Shown here: in pieces, positions 1-13,400 of the stretch
Position numbering within the stretch: the first letter of the stretch is position 1
How the letters are laid out: the number at the start of each line of letters is the position of its first letter
Source: Trichopria drosophilae
Lineage: Eukaryota > Arthropoda > Insecta > Hymenoptera > Diapriidae
DNA length: 64,000 nucleotides
Assembly: GCA_030407085.1 (NCBI GenBank)
Contig: CM059584.1
Coordinates: 4,278,001-4,342,000 of the forward strand
Direction: 5' to 3'
Made by a program: the position numbers and the translations under genes
The notes under the pieces: model-generated
Told to the model about the DNA's origin: nothing
Database searches by the model: none
The model's input: only the letters and a program-made list of their open reading frames with translations

Positions 1-3000
1 CCGATTTTTTGGCTTGGAACATGTTATCTCCGTGCAAATTAGCTTTCGTCTTCTTACAATGCACAGAAAAGCTGAATAAAAAAGCTATGTGGACTACATC
101 CGGTCCCACGATTCTTAATAATGACCAACACTTCTATCGATTTTAGTGAGAGTGATGTGCGTGACCAGTATTGTCCATACACTGTTTTGCAAAATTAACA
201 ATAAAATAATTGCGGTGTTCAGAAATCAAGCCCAAAACCTTCGGAACGATCGGTCCTTGCAAATTAAGAATAGCGCCGGACGACCATCTGTTGGAGTACT
301 GCTGTGGGATATTCAGTTATTATACAGATTAGTCTCTAAATCCAGAAAAAACCGCCGAGAAAACCGGTTTGGACGAAATGTATTTAAAATCGTCTTGGTT
401 ATTTTGATATAGAGGTCGTGACGTAGACGGCGTTAAATGGATCAAGTCTTTTATTGCTTTGCCTAATATTATGTATCAATAAAATAAAACAATTTTTATC
501 GCTGTTCATCTTTTAGCGCTTCAATTTTGTGTTTATCAGAGAACGGCATTGTAAGGGATAAGAATAAATATATTAGGAAAAATATTGTTGATACGTTAGA
601 GTCAGTAAGCTTTAGTTATGAAACTTATTGAGTTACTGTGGATAAAAATGGAAAATTCCAACTAATGATCTGGTGTTCACTCTTCGATTTCTACCAGTTT
701 TTTTATGTCTTTTAGTACTTGGTAACAAGTGTCTTTTCCTCTAGGTAGAGTCCTCTACCTCTATACCCTTTCATGATTCACCTGATTTGACTATTTTAAG
801 AGAAAATTTTAATTCGCTCTTAAATTAATAGAAGGGTTAAATGGTATTTTTTTAATTTCAGTAAATATATCAAAATTTCGGATTTTGGTTAAACAAGTAT
901 TTCCTATTGCTTGATGTTTAAAATCTTCCTACGTTTTGATGTTTACTTAGAATTTTACTCCTGATTTTCTAAAATATTTCGTGTTTTTTACGATTATATG
1001 AAAATTAAAATTTGTCTATTTTTAAGGCTGATCTACTTTCTGCAAATAATTATTAACAAAATTTAATTTTTATTTAATATTTTAAGTAAATAAAAATATA
1101 GAACGTTTAGGTGAAGGGTTACTCCGTTTGTTTCTGTTCAAATTTCTCAATATGATCGATATAAAAAATAACTAGAATGAGATTATTGTAAAATTATAAA
1201 TATGATACTTTAGAATACGATAAGTAAAGATTTTTGCGATATACCAGTGGGTGACTTAAAAAATGAGAACAAATAATGTTTTCTTATTTGCAATGGTGAT
1301 TGATATTATAAATCTACAATTCATTTATAATGGCAATAGGAGATGTTAAGCCATCGTTCTATTGCCATATAACCCACATTAAACTTTTATCTATACATAA
1401 AAACTCAGTGATCCCTATAACACAGATTAAATGATAAATTAATTACGTAAGTGGGTGGAACGTCGCATATGCAATCCCATTCCCAAATCATTGTATCTTT
1501 TTAAAATCTTATCGGACATATTGGGCAAGTCATCTTGATTATTGTTATATTCATTCGTCTTCGAGGGCATTGCCCTTGATTTGACGAAGAAAATTCAACT
1601 TTTTTTTTAGAAAATTTGATGCTTTACCTTTCTCGTTCGAAGCATTTTTTGTTGTGTTATTCGTATTTTTAAAAGAGACGTATAAAAGTAATTATTCAAC
1701 TTTGTATTGTTGGACCTCTCCTTGATCTTATATGGATGGACACCAAAATCTAGTCTAAGTTAGACCTTGCCAAATTTAAAAAAAGGTTAAACTTTAAAAT
1801 AGGTTTCAGTTCGGGAGACGAAAAATAGGACATATGGACGTAGGTATGTATAAGATCACGGACACACTTTTTTTGCATTTTTTAGTTGTTTAGGATCTGA
1901 ATCGTAAACATTTTATAAAAAACTATAAAGTAATGTTTTTTTTTATCGAGGTGCTCAAATTCAATACTTTTTCTAGACTTTTGGTTTAGGTTCATATAAT
2001 TTAAGACAAATATACAAAATAATCGCTCAGGACTTTATTTTGAAATATTATTTACCTGTCGTAACTGGTAATTTATGTTACCAGTATTGTTTTATCGTTT
2101 TCGCGAAAGGTCATACTTACCAGTTTCGTAAAATCGTGAAATTTACATTTGGGCAAGATAGCCTAAGCATGACCAAATAAGTTAGTTTATTAATATCCAA
2201 TGGAGGTGCTGCCAGTATTTATGACACTAATAGAAGTAATAAAGTATTTAAAATTAAATTCTGTCGAAATTTAGGGTAATTTATGGAGAACGGTTAACTT
2301 TATTTTTCTATGTGATTATAATCAGTGATTCATGAGTATTTTCGTATTGCAAACAACATTCGAATGCGTCAAACAGGTCAATGATGCCTATTGTATGTAA
2401 TTGAAGATTATTAAACACGTGTTTTTTATATGTATATTTTTGAGTTATTTTTCCTATTGTCTAAAACTATACCCAATAAAAATGTGCTCAAGAGTAGGCA
2501 CTGTACAATGAAAAAAAAAACAATGTTATAAGATACTACTTTAGATATTCCTCGTACTAATAGTAGTAAACAAACAGTAAATTACTACATTGGGAGAAAT
2601 AAATAGATAAAAGATAGATAAGAAATAAAAAAGAATCAGGAAAAGAATTTTAATTATGTTAAGAAGTAACGAAATAATATATTCAGTATATTTAAATTTC
2701 TAATGTAAGCAAAAGAATAATAATAAATAACCGATAAATAATCTCGATTACACTTATTTGTAATTATTATTTATTTTCAGCGTGGTGCTAAACATGATTG
2801 TAGTAGTCAATCCGATTCAGAATCCAAATAATCCCAACACGTGAGATTTTGTATATAACCTCAAAAAATCTACAAAATATTGAAATTAAATAAAAATTCT
2901 CGCCTAGTAGTCATACCATATATTCTTTATATTTTTGAGGTCGCTGAAACCGAATTTGAAGCACAATCAACTATAAACTTCTGGATTTTCACATTATCTC

Positions 3001-3900
3001 GTTGACATTAACTCATACGATGGTCTGATCCTGATGTCAAGACTTTTTTTTTATGTATCTTCATGTTTTTTTTTTTGCGCTGAATTAGGTGCGTAATTCC
3101 AGTACTTTCAATATAGTCCAACAAAGATTTTTAGATTTATTTTTGAGATTATGTTAAGAACTTAACGCGATGGAGGTGAATGGACTTTGGATATGGTTTC
3201 AGCGACCCCAAAAACATCGTGAAAATGTACTTCCAACCGCAAATTATTCTTTTTTAAGTTCTAATTATAGTATTTTTTTTGGTTATATCAAAAATTTGAA
3301 CTGATGGAGTTAAATGGACTTCAGATTTGGAATTAGCAAACCCAAAAAATATATTGTAGACATAGTCTGACCTCCAGATCCGAATTTTATTTTTTTTTGT
3401 GAGGATGTGTAATCAATCATTTACTATTAGTAACAATTGCCCAATTGTAGAAGGTATGATTCTGTAACTGTTGATGTACGTTACTCAATAGCTACTAGAG
3501 AAAAATACACTTAAATACTAATAAAAAATTACTATTTAAATCAGTCCTGAAAGTGAATAGGAACTATTGAAAATGAAAAATAGACTACCACGAATAGTTG
3601 TGAATAGTAGTAGTCGTTCAGAATGAACTAAGTCAAATCTTTTTAAGTCATCAGCATTATTTAGGACTATGAAGAGAAAATACTTATTGTTTTATGAAAT
3701 TTTTCAAAGCTTTGAATTTAAATTTATTTAAACCAAAGGTTAAGTTTATTTACAGCTTATGTTATTAAATATTCTTACCTGAATTATTGTTTGGTTTATG
3801 TGTCGAGGACACCTGATTTGCTTCTCAATGGCACCCCTCGTAAAATTCTGTTTCAGTGCCAATATATCCGGAATATTTTAACACAAACCTTGTGTGTGAT
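1..3900. other. AT-rich 3' flank of twz with scattered repeat fragments
   Basis: No convincing gene. An open frame at 146-412 (plus) has the stretch SAGRPSVGVLLWDIQ, which resembles the translation of a dispersed repeat copy at 30139-30225 ([15 protein letters not shown]), so it is probably repeat sequence. Three degenerate copies of the dispersed GGTCGCTGA / CAGCGACCCC repeat lie at about 2935-3400. Confidence 0.5.
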
Positions 3901-3944
3901 TAAACTTACTACATCTTCAATTAAATTCTTAAATTAATAGGGTT

Positions 3945-4296
3945 AGTTCAGGTGAGATGGGTCACTTTGCACAATTTTCCGCTGTTTTAACGTCGGGGTC
4001 CTTGCAATAACTGCATGCGATATTAAAGTTTTATAAATTAATGAAAATTCAACTACTCCATTGTGTTCGAATATTAATAAGAGTTAGTTTTTAGTCGGGT
4101 GATATATTTTTGTAATTATCTTTTGGAAAGTCCAGCATACCAAGTGGTATATTGTAAATTTAACGGTATAAAAAATTTCTCACACCGCACATACTAAACT
4201 AGTGTATATTATTATAAATTACTATATATACCGATACTAGTTTAGAATGTGCGGTATGAGAAATTTTTTCACAAATTGTCCCATCTCATCCAAACT
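3945..4296. mobile_element. MITE-like foldback element with nested inverted repeats
   Basis: Outer inverted ends AGTTCAGGTGAGATGGG (3945) and its partner CCCATCTCATCCAAACT (ending 4296) enclose an inner inverted repeat of 34 nt with few mismatches (4170-4203 and 4236-4269, core CTCACACCGCACAT). There is no coding capacity. This is the architecture of a non-autonomous DNA transposon; no clear target duplication was found. Confidence 0.6.
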
Positions 4297-4309
4297 TACA
4301 CCACCCAGT

Positions 4310-5920
4310 ATAACTTACTTACCATGAGATTATTGAACCTAATGTTAAAGTAGGTAAGACAATTTTAACAGATACACAGAGGTTCTCAAATAGTTCAATA
4401 ATAGATTTTATTATCTTCAATTGGGATGTACTTAATAATAAACATTACAGTTCTTAATGTCAGGTCGATATCGTTCATAATTATTGATATAATCCTGTAC
4501 CATGTCACCTACTTGAGTGTTGCGTTTGAAGTAAAGCGTCTGTCCTGTACGACCATTATACCATTAACAAGCAAATATTTTTATCTCGAAATTTCTTAAA
4601 ACGCATTTCTACAATACAACTGATATTATGAGATCAAAATCAATTTCTGGTCATCCCTTTTCAATCATTCGCTCATGTCATTCCTGCCAAAAGTAGAGTT
4701 CTTCAACCATATTCATTCCATTCACTCCATTGCAATAATATATACAATTTAATTTTTAAATACATAGATATACATCTGAAACTTTCAGTTCATTTTTGCA
4801 CATTATTCGCATTCTCACTTTTTAGTAAGACGATACCATTTACAGATAGCAAGAATTAACTATTTACTTCAGTCGTGCTTTTGCTAGCGGTAGAAAAGTT
4901 TTCGAAAAGGAAACCGTTTTAATATAAAAGAAGATGCTATTATCGATTTGACGTATTGATATACCACATTAATGGTATAAACAATTTACTTTCATATAAA
5001 ACGATTTGTATAAATACGTTTTCTGAAACGTTGTATTAATTTACATTTATAGAATATGTTTATTATATAGTTACGATGCTAGCAGTAATCACTAGTAGGA
5101 TACTAGTATTTATAAATTATTTACAATATTAACTTTGTCATTTATTTTAAATAATTAAGTTTCGATGTATGTACAGTGAGATCGAAATTTAATGAAAATT
5201 TGTAATATGAATTTAGTTATCATTTTTACAATACGTGCTGTCAATATTGCACGATGTAGTATATAATACAATACAGAAACCGGCATTTTAAAAATTTATA
5301 AGTATTACATATTAAAATCGCATTTTATCCAGGATGTAAAAAAACTTAAGATTTATGTGAAAATGATCACATCAATAAAAAAGATTGCAATACATTTTTT
5401 CGAGTGAACCATTGCTCATAATGACACGCGAGAGAAATTTAGAGTGAATAAAAATTAATAAAATTGAATACAATTTCCAGACACGAAATCCAAAAAATGA
5501 TAATTTTTCACTACGTGAAATAAACAATAAATCCTTTTTAATTAAGAGAAAAGGTCAGAAAAGATCTTAACAAAATGAATACTTTTATCGTTTAAATTAT
5601 ATAAATATATTTTACAGCAAAACTGGATGGTAAACACATTGCAAAAGTAATCTAATTTAACTATTATTATTTAACTATAGACACATTCCTTATTTTCTAT
5701 ACTAGCTTATTATTTTATTCACGATACGAACAGAGAAAACACAAACAAAATAAATTTAAATAAAATTCCAAAATTAATAAATCAGCTTGATTTTTTACTT
5801 TAAATTGACGTTTCCGTCATATTGACAATAGCATTCGATTTTTTTATTATTCCTATTTTTTCTATTAAAACTGACAAGAATATTTAAATAATCTATTTTA
5901 AATATTCAAAAGTATCAACA
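4310..5920. other. AT-rich flank, nothing recognised
   Basis: Low-GC sequence with short A/T runs; no long open frame, no clear inverted repeat and no GC island. Confidence 0.5.
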
Positions 5921-5979
5921 TTTTGTTTACTGACGTATGTACTACTTGGAACTTTTACAAATTCAGTGAGAAATTGCGT

Positions 5980-6180
5980 CGTTGGCACTGTCTGTGCTAC
6001 GCTACGTACATTCCTGTCACCGTTATCGAGGCAGCGATTAATCCGCGCCATGTCGCCTCTAGTACCTTGTGCCCGCCACTCCCTTCTATTCTTGAAAGAG
6101 AGGGAGGGAATGTGGTGGGAGGCCTAAAGCGCTTGATGCGTCCCGTTACGGTTTAGTTCGTCGGCCTCAAAATAGCGACT
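5980..6180. promoter_or_regulatory. GC-rich island just beyond the twz 3' end
   Basis: A CpG-bearing stretch in AT-rich flank, with an imperfect hairpin (CCCGCCACTCCC near 6071 against GGGAGGGAATGTGG near 6106). It lies downstream of the presumed twz polyadenylation signals. It could be a conserved non-coding element, an enhancer or an unannotated transcript; an open frame across it (5923-6156, plus) shows no recognisable domain. Confidence 0.25.
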
Positions 6181-6330
6181 GGAAAAATAGATCAGTGCCA
6201 TCTCCATTCGAGAAATCAAATAAAAAGATTAGTTAATTTTCCGACGAGTCATCGTCAAATTTTCTTCATTCCAAGTAGTAGTGAATTGACGTTTTCGCCA
6301 CACGGAAAAATACGAATGTTAAATTCGGAC

Positions 6331-6342
6331 TTTATTTTTATT
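6331..6342 (-). terminator. Tandem AATAAA polyadenylation signals for twz
   Basis: Two back-to-back AATAAA hexamers on the minus strand (TTTATTTTTATT on the plus strand) lie about 100 nt after the twz stop codon. They would give a short 3' UTR. This is inference from the motif only. Confidence 0.45.
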
Positions 6343-6443
6343 CGCTTTCTTTATCGAATACTTCACTCAGCGTCGAGTGAATCCCTCTGTCCGCGGATCG
6401 TTCTAACGACTGATCTGCGTACCGGTGATGGACAATCGTTCTG

Positions 6444-6916
6444 TCAAGTGTTTATAGCTTGTCGGACAAAAAGATACTCAGAGAACTGTTGACCTTCGAC
6501 TCCACCCCCGTTGCTGGCAACGACTCGAAATCCAGCATTCAGGAGCCTCGTGATTGCCTGAACTGAATTCAGCTTGCAGTATCCGTTTAGGGGGAAACGA
6601 ATCACGTGACGAGCATCCTGCTGGTGCCAGGCAACCCCTGAACGAGCATCGATGACAGCTTGGGTGGTCTCAGGGAAAACCTCATCCAGGAGCGCTCGAC
6701 CACCGGACAACATGACGCGTTCTCCTAAATCAGGACTTACGTGTAGAGCGACGCATTCGTAGCAATCGTTACGTTTCATTTGGTCCCTAGTTGGGGGCAT
6801 TATGCCCCCGCCCCCACGACCGCTTGTTTGATCTGGGGGTGGACTTGGCGAATTGGATGACGTGGCACCGTTCTTTATACGATCCTTTTTCATCTGCTCG
6901 AGTTGTCGGCACATAG
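6444..6916 (-). CDS. twz: twz terminal coding exon: linker and KCTD1/15 C-terminal domain
   Basis: The acceptor TTATTGTTTCAG (AG at 6918-6917) starts the exon; C|CT gives Pro, followed by [12 protein letters not shown], which parallels vertebrate PMLLEMERWKQDR. A linker of about 38 residues rich in Ser, Pro and Gly ([16 protein letters not shown]) follows and is much longer than in vertebrates. The conserved C-terminal domain then runs from [17 protein letters not shown] to [21 protein letters not shown] and a TGA at 6446-6444. The vertebrate extension with RIKQEPLD is missing. I see no convincing donor before the stop, so this should be the last coding exon. Confidence 0.95.
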
Positions 6917-7370
6917 CTGAAACAATAATTTGTTTACAAGGTTATAAAGTTAACAAAAGTCGTATTTCCTTAGCAATTTATATTATATTCTTACTAAAAT
7001 TTAATCATCAGGTATGACTATAAACGAGAAAATAGTAGTTCATATGGTTTTTGGAGTATTTTTACTGATTACATATTCCAACATAGAATTTCGAAATTTA
7101 ATATATTTTTTTATTTCCAGTATTAGCAGCATTTTTGGATCGTTGGTTATGAACCTGTGGTCGAATTTACGAAATTCTAAATGGGTTAAAAGGATGGACC
7201 TTTCCTTTACATCTTCAAGGGCATTTGTCGGACATCCTGGCGTTATTTCTGCCGGAAGAGGCATTAACAAAAATTAATTCCTTATAGAATGAAAATAGAA
7301 TTATTTCCCAAAAAAGTGAACTCTTGAATCTTAGAATAAAACTTTTTTCAAAGGTAAAACACCTCCTCTC

Positions 7371-7408
<38 letters not shown>

Positions 7409-10400
7409 TCTCATCATCATTTTTCGTATTCAAAAATCAAACTTTTTAATTTTTCGTCCTCCTCGGTAGCAGATTTAAATTAAAAGATTTTTAAAAAAAT
7501 TTATTTTTGAAAAGAATTGGATTTTGAAAAAATCATTTTACGGTGCTTTTAAATTTCCAAATTTTTCATTTTAGTGGCAACATGTCAGTAGGCAAAAACA
7601 TTGATTTTAGTGACTTGTTTCTTTTATTTTTATACTTTTAAGTAAACGAAGACTTTTTATTTTATCTTTATACATAAATTATGCATTATTGCCGTAATTT
7701 ATTATTCCCTATCTGCCTACGTATTTTTTTTCAAAATGATATAATAACAATAATAATTGTAATAACAAACTATTGCTTATAATACAAATAACACGTTATT
7801 CGTAGATATTAATTACTATGCATATACAAGCAAGAGGCGAGAAACGTATTTCTCGGTTTTATTACTTATTTTAGAATATTTCAACGCACTTTTCCCACAA
7901 CGACCTTTTTGAAGTCGGTAGTCATAATTTCTTGAAAACTAGTGAAAGTAACTCAAAACCGAGGATTTGAAACTTTGCACAAGTCTTTTAGATATTTTTC
8001 ACCAGTGATTGAACGAATGATCTTTATTTTCGTAATTTCCAACTCAGTTTATAGACAAAATTTATACCCACCCGAGTAACAAAAAATGTCTTGCAATAGT
8101 CTCGCCGTAAGTCTCGCGAATATGTCTCCCGAAAGTATCGCTAAACGGGTCGCTGGTATCGCAAAATTATCCGAAAAGTATTTTAGATATAAAATAAAAA
8201 TAAAAAGTAAATAAATTAAAAACATTTAATAATGTAAATTTGAAAGAATTATTTCGTAATGTTTATTTAATCGCAAATAATTAAAAAAAACGTGTTTGTT
8301 CTCACTCGGATTCGAACCCGGGAACTTCGACTTTCGAAGCGATCACCTAACCAATCGGGCAACTTTAACATTGTTTACTGGTTACAAAATGACTGAAAGT
8401 TAGACAGTTGAGTGCATTCTGTTTCAAGTATTCAATAAATAGTTTGTCAAAACGATTCATCTATTTTTTCGACATATTGACATTTTGAATAGGTTAGGTT
8501 GATTCGGCCAAAAATAAAAAAAATCTAGTTAAAGTTTATAACTTTTGTGCACTTTTGGTTGCGAATAAAAAGAAATCCACAGAAAAGGAAACACACGAAA
8601 TACGTACATTTTTTAATTTAAAATGCACCATAGTGGCTTTTAGAGCAATTTGAATGCAATTTTGATAACGCCAAGCGAAAGGCCTACTCGAAAATGGTAG
8701 GATTGGTCACTTTTAAGTCCACATTAATCTTATTTCTGGTTGAAAATAAAGGTCAAAAATCAACTGTGTATCTCCCGGACTTAATGGGATAAAACACGAA
8801 ATTGAACGCAATTTTACTTGTAGTGAATATACTCCGTCATATTGAAAATCTGTAACAATACCTGATGTTGTTACTAGAAATGTCAATAAACTTTCATAAA
8901 TTATTTTATACCTGTATAGATCAAATGGGTAGTTATTTTCCAATTGTTACTATTATTATTGCACTAATAAAAAAGAATTTAGCATTTTTGAAAATAGGAA
9001 CTGTTTAATCGGAGAATTAATTTCTATAATTTTAAAATAAAATTTAATGCATAATATTAAGGTTTGGTAATAAACAATAATGATGTAGAGTAAATAAATA
9101 GATTGTCTTAGGGTTCATCACATTATCTTAGTTTTTAAAAGTGACTGTGTTCTTCGGATAAATTAATCCAATCACTTTTAACTGTTTTAAGCGATCAATT
9201 TGTTTTTATATTCTACCATCTACATTTTTAAGAAAATGGATATATGACAACTATTTAATCGTTGGGTAGTTGAGAGGAAAGTAGTAAAAGTAGCTACTTT
9301 TTTAGTTTATAGGTACCCACGACGATTTTTTAATGTTTATGTTAGTGAATAATTATTAAATTCACTAAAATATAGATAAACGAACGAATTTTTTGTGTTA
9401 AGTCAACTCGAATTCTGATACTCCGGGTATATAACTAAATGTACCAAGATTTTTTCACTGTTATTAAAATCGTTTTCAAAAACTCAATATCATGAAAAAA
9501 ATAAACTTTAACGTTGACTAGTATTTCTGTAATCTCGTATTTCGATTTATGCTTTCCTTGTAGAATAAAAATTGCTAGATTTTAAAAGCAGGAAATAAAA
9601 ATGTAAATATTAAAAATGGTGCACTAAAAGCGAGTATCGAATATAACAAAATAATAGACGAAATGTGATATTTTTTATTTTTAATATTTTGAAGCAAATG
9701 CGTGATGCATTGCGAATTTGATTTCATGACTACATTCGAATCAAAATATTTTATATGACGAAATCTAACACGTAAGCAAAATATGAGCTTGTTTTATGAG
9801 AATGTTTTATTATTCGACATAGGTTGCCATTATTGATCTACAAACAGATTTTTAATAATACAGGCCAAATTCTTTTCATGTTTTTTGTGAAATTATGAAT
9901 CCTAGTCTGCTGCAAATTTGCAAAATTCAATTGTTTGACAATTTAGCAAATGACTGTTTAAATATGACATTTTAGATATTGTTTCTTTCCAATATTATAA
10001 TACTGTATTTCAGCAATTATAGCACTAAAACAGTGTATGAAAGCCGATTTCACTTACGAAGTTGTAAACAAAAATTCTTTTAGATGAACATAATTTTTGA
10101 TAATTTTATAAAGTTGGTTCTTTTATTACGATTTTATGTGATATGAAAATTAGCCAATAAAGATTTAAAAAAACAGAAACCTATCTTCAATACATAGCAC
10201 TCCAACATCTCCAGAAATATATAACATTCAACAAACATTACAATTCATGAGTAAACTTTATTTATTGTTTAAATTGCTGAAATTGTAATTTTTATAATAT
10301 CAAAAGTATAGTTATTAATTTATTTCTTTTAACTGTTAATAAATTGACACTAGATATTTTGAATAATATGCTCTATCAATAATTTTCTAAAATTAATCAC

Positions 10401-13400
10401 AATAAAGAGTGGACTCAAATTACGTGAGATTTAGAAAAAAGGGAATTGTTCCCGAGGAGTAATTTGTTTGTGGAAATGGGTCAAAGGCAATATGATTAAA
10501 GGATTTATTTAACGTTTTTTTTGACAAAATAAAGTTTTTACGATTTCTCCTTCGGTTTTATTGGGAATATCTCAGGTTCTACTTATCGTACAGATACCAA
10601 AAAATACCAATCCCTTTGTTATAAAATTGCCTTCAAAAATGTATTGGATATTGTAGTCGGAAATCTTACAACATAACCTCCCAAAAATTAAAAACCGCCT
10701 AATATGGTAAATTTTTGTTTTTACTTTTTAATTTTTTACAATTTTTTAATTTTAACATTTTTTACAATTCGTCAATTTAAATGATATTTTAGGAAACGTT
10801 ACTTCTTGGGGCCATAATTAAGTATGAACAATTTGAATGAAAAATATTAATCAGGATGGCCATAGTTTAAAATTGTAGCGCACGTAACTCGTGGGCAATG
10901 CATGCTAGGGAATTTTTTTGCTAGAAATTGTAGGTTTTTTATGCTCTTTAAGATCGTTATAAATGATATTGTCAAAATTCGAGAAAATATATTTTTATAT
11001 TTAGTATTTTTTAACATTTTTTTCTCATTCGTTGCCGACGAGTTACGATGGATACAATTTTAAAATTCAATCGGGCATTAGTGGCTATCTTAATCAATAT
11101 TTTTTATTCAAATTTTGTACACTTAATTATGGTTCTGAGAAAGACACGTTTCCGACAATATCATTTAAATTGACGAAGGTTTTAATTGAGGTGGTTTTTA
11201 ATTTTTTGGAGGTTATGTTGTAAGATTTCCGACTAGACTGTCCAATAATTTGTTTAAGGTAATTTAATAACGAAGAGATTAGTATTTTCTTGGTTTCCGA
11301 ACGATCAGTAGAACCTGAAATTCGCAAAAAGCCGAAGAAGAAATCATAAAAAACTCTATTTTGTTAAAAAATGTTAAATAAACAAATGATCCGGACTTCA
11401 GACGATCTGGAAACTTCACGGATCCTTTAATCACATTTCCTTTGACCTATTTTCACAAACAAATTGCTCTTTGGGAACAATTACCTTTTTTCTACATCTC
11501 AGGTAATTTGACTCCACTCATAAGTTGCATTAATTTACACAAAATTGTTTTCGCTTAACAAATCTTAATTTTTTTATTTTGCAGTTAACCTGGTAACCAA
11601 TTACCGGACAAGTATTCTTATTTTACTACCACAGTTTACCATATGCTTCAATTTATATAAACATTCCATTCTCCGATGTCTCTACGAAAGTTTATAATTG
11701 TCGATTGGAATCTGTCAAATTCACGTAAGACAGTCTGTGCAATTTAATTGTTGGGTGTCAAATGGTAATAATCGATCAAGTTTGTCTTTCATAACTTATC
11801 GCCACGACAATTGCATATATATTTAAATTTGATTGATACATGATAGAGTAATGGAATTTTCCTAGGGTCGACGCGATGCTGTAGACTTTTGAACATTATT
11901 TGAATACATTGTCATTATACTAAAACGGTAGTTTCAATATCTAATCACAGAATTATAAAAAAGAGAGAATGTTAATTGTTTAAAGTAAGATTTAATTCAC
12001 CTGAGAGTGTGACTTCGATCTATTCTAAAAGCGACAATTCACTCGAAGAATTTAAATTTTGATGAAAATTGAAAAGAGGAAGTTTTGATTTCAAGAGAAA
12101 AATAATTTGACTTGACCATATTTCAGGATTTCGTACAAAAGTCCGGTATATTTTCATAAACTCTTGTTCTCCGTGCAGGTTTGTTTCTTCCGTGAAATAG
12201 CACATTGCGCAACTAGGGAGAAAAAATAGGTGTTTGCGTCGAGTGCAAGTTTCTTCTCTCTAAATTTTTTGGAGTGAGAATTCACTCTTTAATTAGTGAA
12301 AACCGAGCAACTCTCGTGACACTCTTTAAGGGTGGAAATTCACTCTTTTCTCCAGAGTTGTTAACTCCACGACACGAAGGGAAAGAGTGAAATTTCACTC
12401 TGAAATACCTGAATATTCTTTCTTTCACGAGAGTTGCTCGATTTTCACTAAACAAAGAGTGAATTCTCACTCCAAGAAATTTAGAGTGAGCGAAGCAACG
12501 GGTACAATTCGCATTAGTCCACAAACCTCTATTTTCTCTTGTTGAACATACTATTTTCTCATAATTTGCGATCTAGGGAGCAAAATAGTATTTTGCGCCT
12601 AGAGAGTGAGAATAGTCGTTTTCCGTTCAAGTGCGTAAAAGTTCATTGCGGGCCTAGAAGAAGGCGATAGTGGCATTCTCATTTACATTAAAAATATTTT
12701 TGTATACACATCGAGTATTATTTTAATTTCGTAAATCGTAAAAAGAACAAAGATAAAACTGTTTGAAAGAGCATTTTATGATGAAATACTTGATGCGATA
12801 ATTTTCAAATAATTATTTTTTAGATTGAATTGAATAAGACGCTTATATTTTCTTGAGAGTTGATGGTCCTAATATATATACTCGTTATTTGGCATTTTAA
12901 TTAATTATTATCACATTAGCATTACGGTTCATGTACATAAATTCCTTTATTGAGATACGATGAATTGATATGATGTATAATTATTTAAGAATTAATATAA
13001 TACAAACATAACCTTATTTGTTCTGTACTAAATTAATTCTCACAATTATGTCAAGGGGTCAAGAAGAATTTTGAAACAAAATGTTTTTAATTTTTAAATC
13101 TTAATTATTTGTTTATTTGTTTTTGTGCGCATTTAATAATACTGATGATAATAGTAGTTTTTGTATCTAGGGCGTGAAACGGTAATTTTACGCCTCCAAT
13201 GGCAAAAGAGGCTGTTGGGTCGAAGTTTTGAAAATATTTTCATAAAGGCAGAAGTGGGGAGAGATATAACTGTATGAAATAAGTAATTGCATAACTATCG
13301 AAAAAAGAAAGAAAATTAAATAAATATTACGCAAATAAAACAAATTTCGCGTTTGACAAAGAAATATGTGTTTATTTTTCAGTCACTACTTCTCCTAAAT

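Noticed and set aside
8085..8160. ATG followed by GTAAGT (MSCNSLA) as a first exon
   Set aside because: Only seven codons, no promoter-like context, and no phase-matched partner found.
8288..8366. Functional tRNA gene
   Set aside because: The T stem and acceptor stem do not pair properly and the anticodon loop lacks U33.
11032..11327. Open frames on both strands
   Set aside because: They lie in the arm of the palindrome and mirror other frames of the same repeat.
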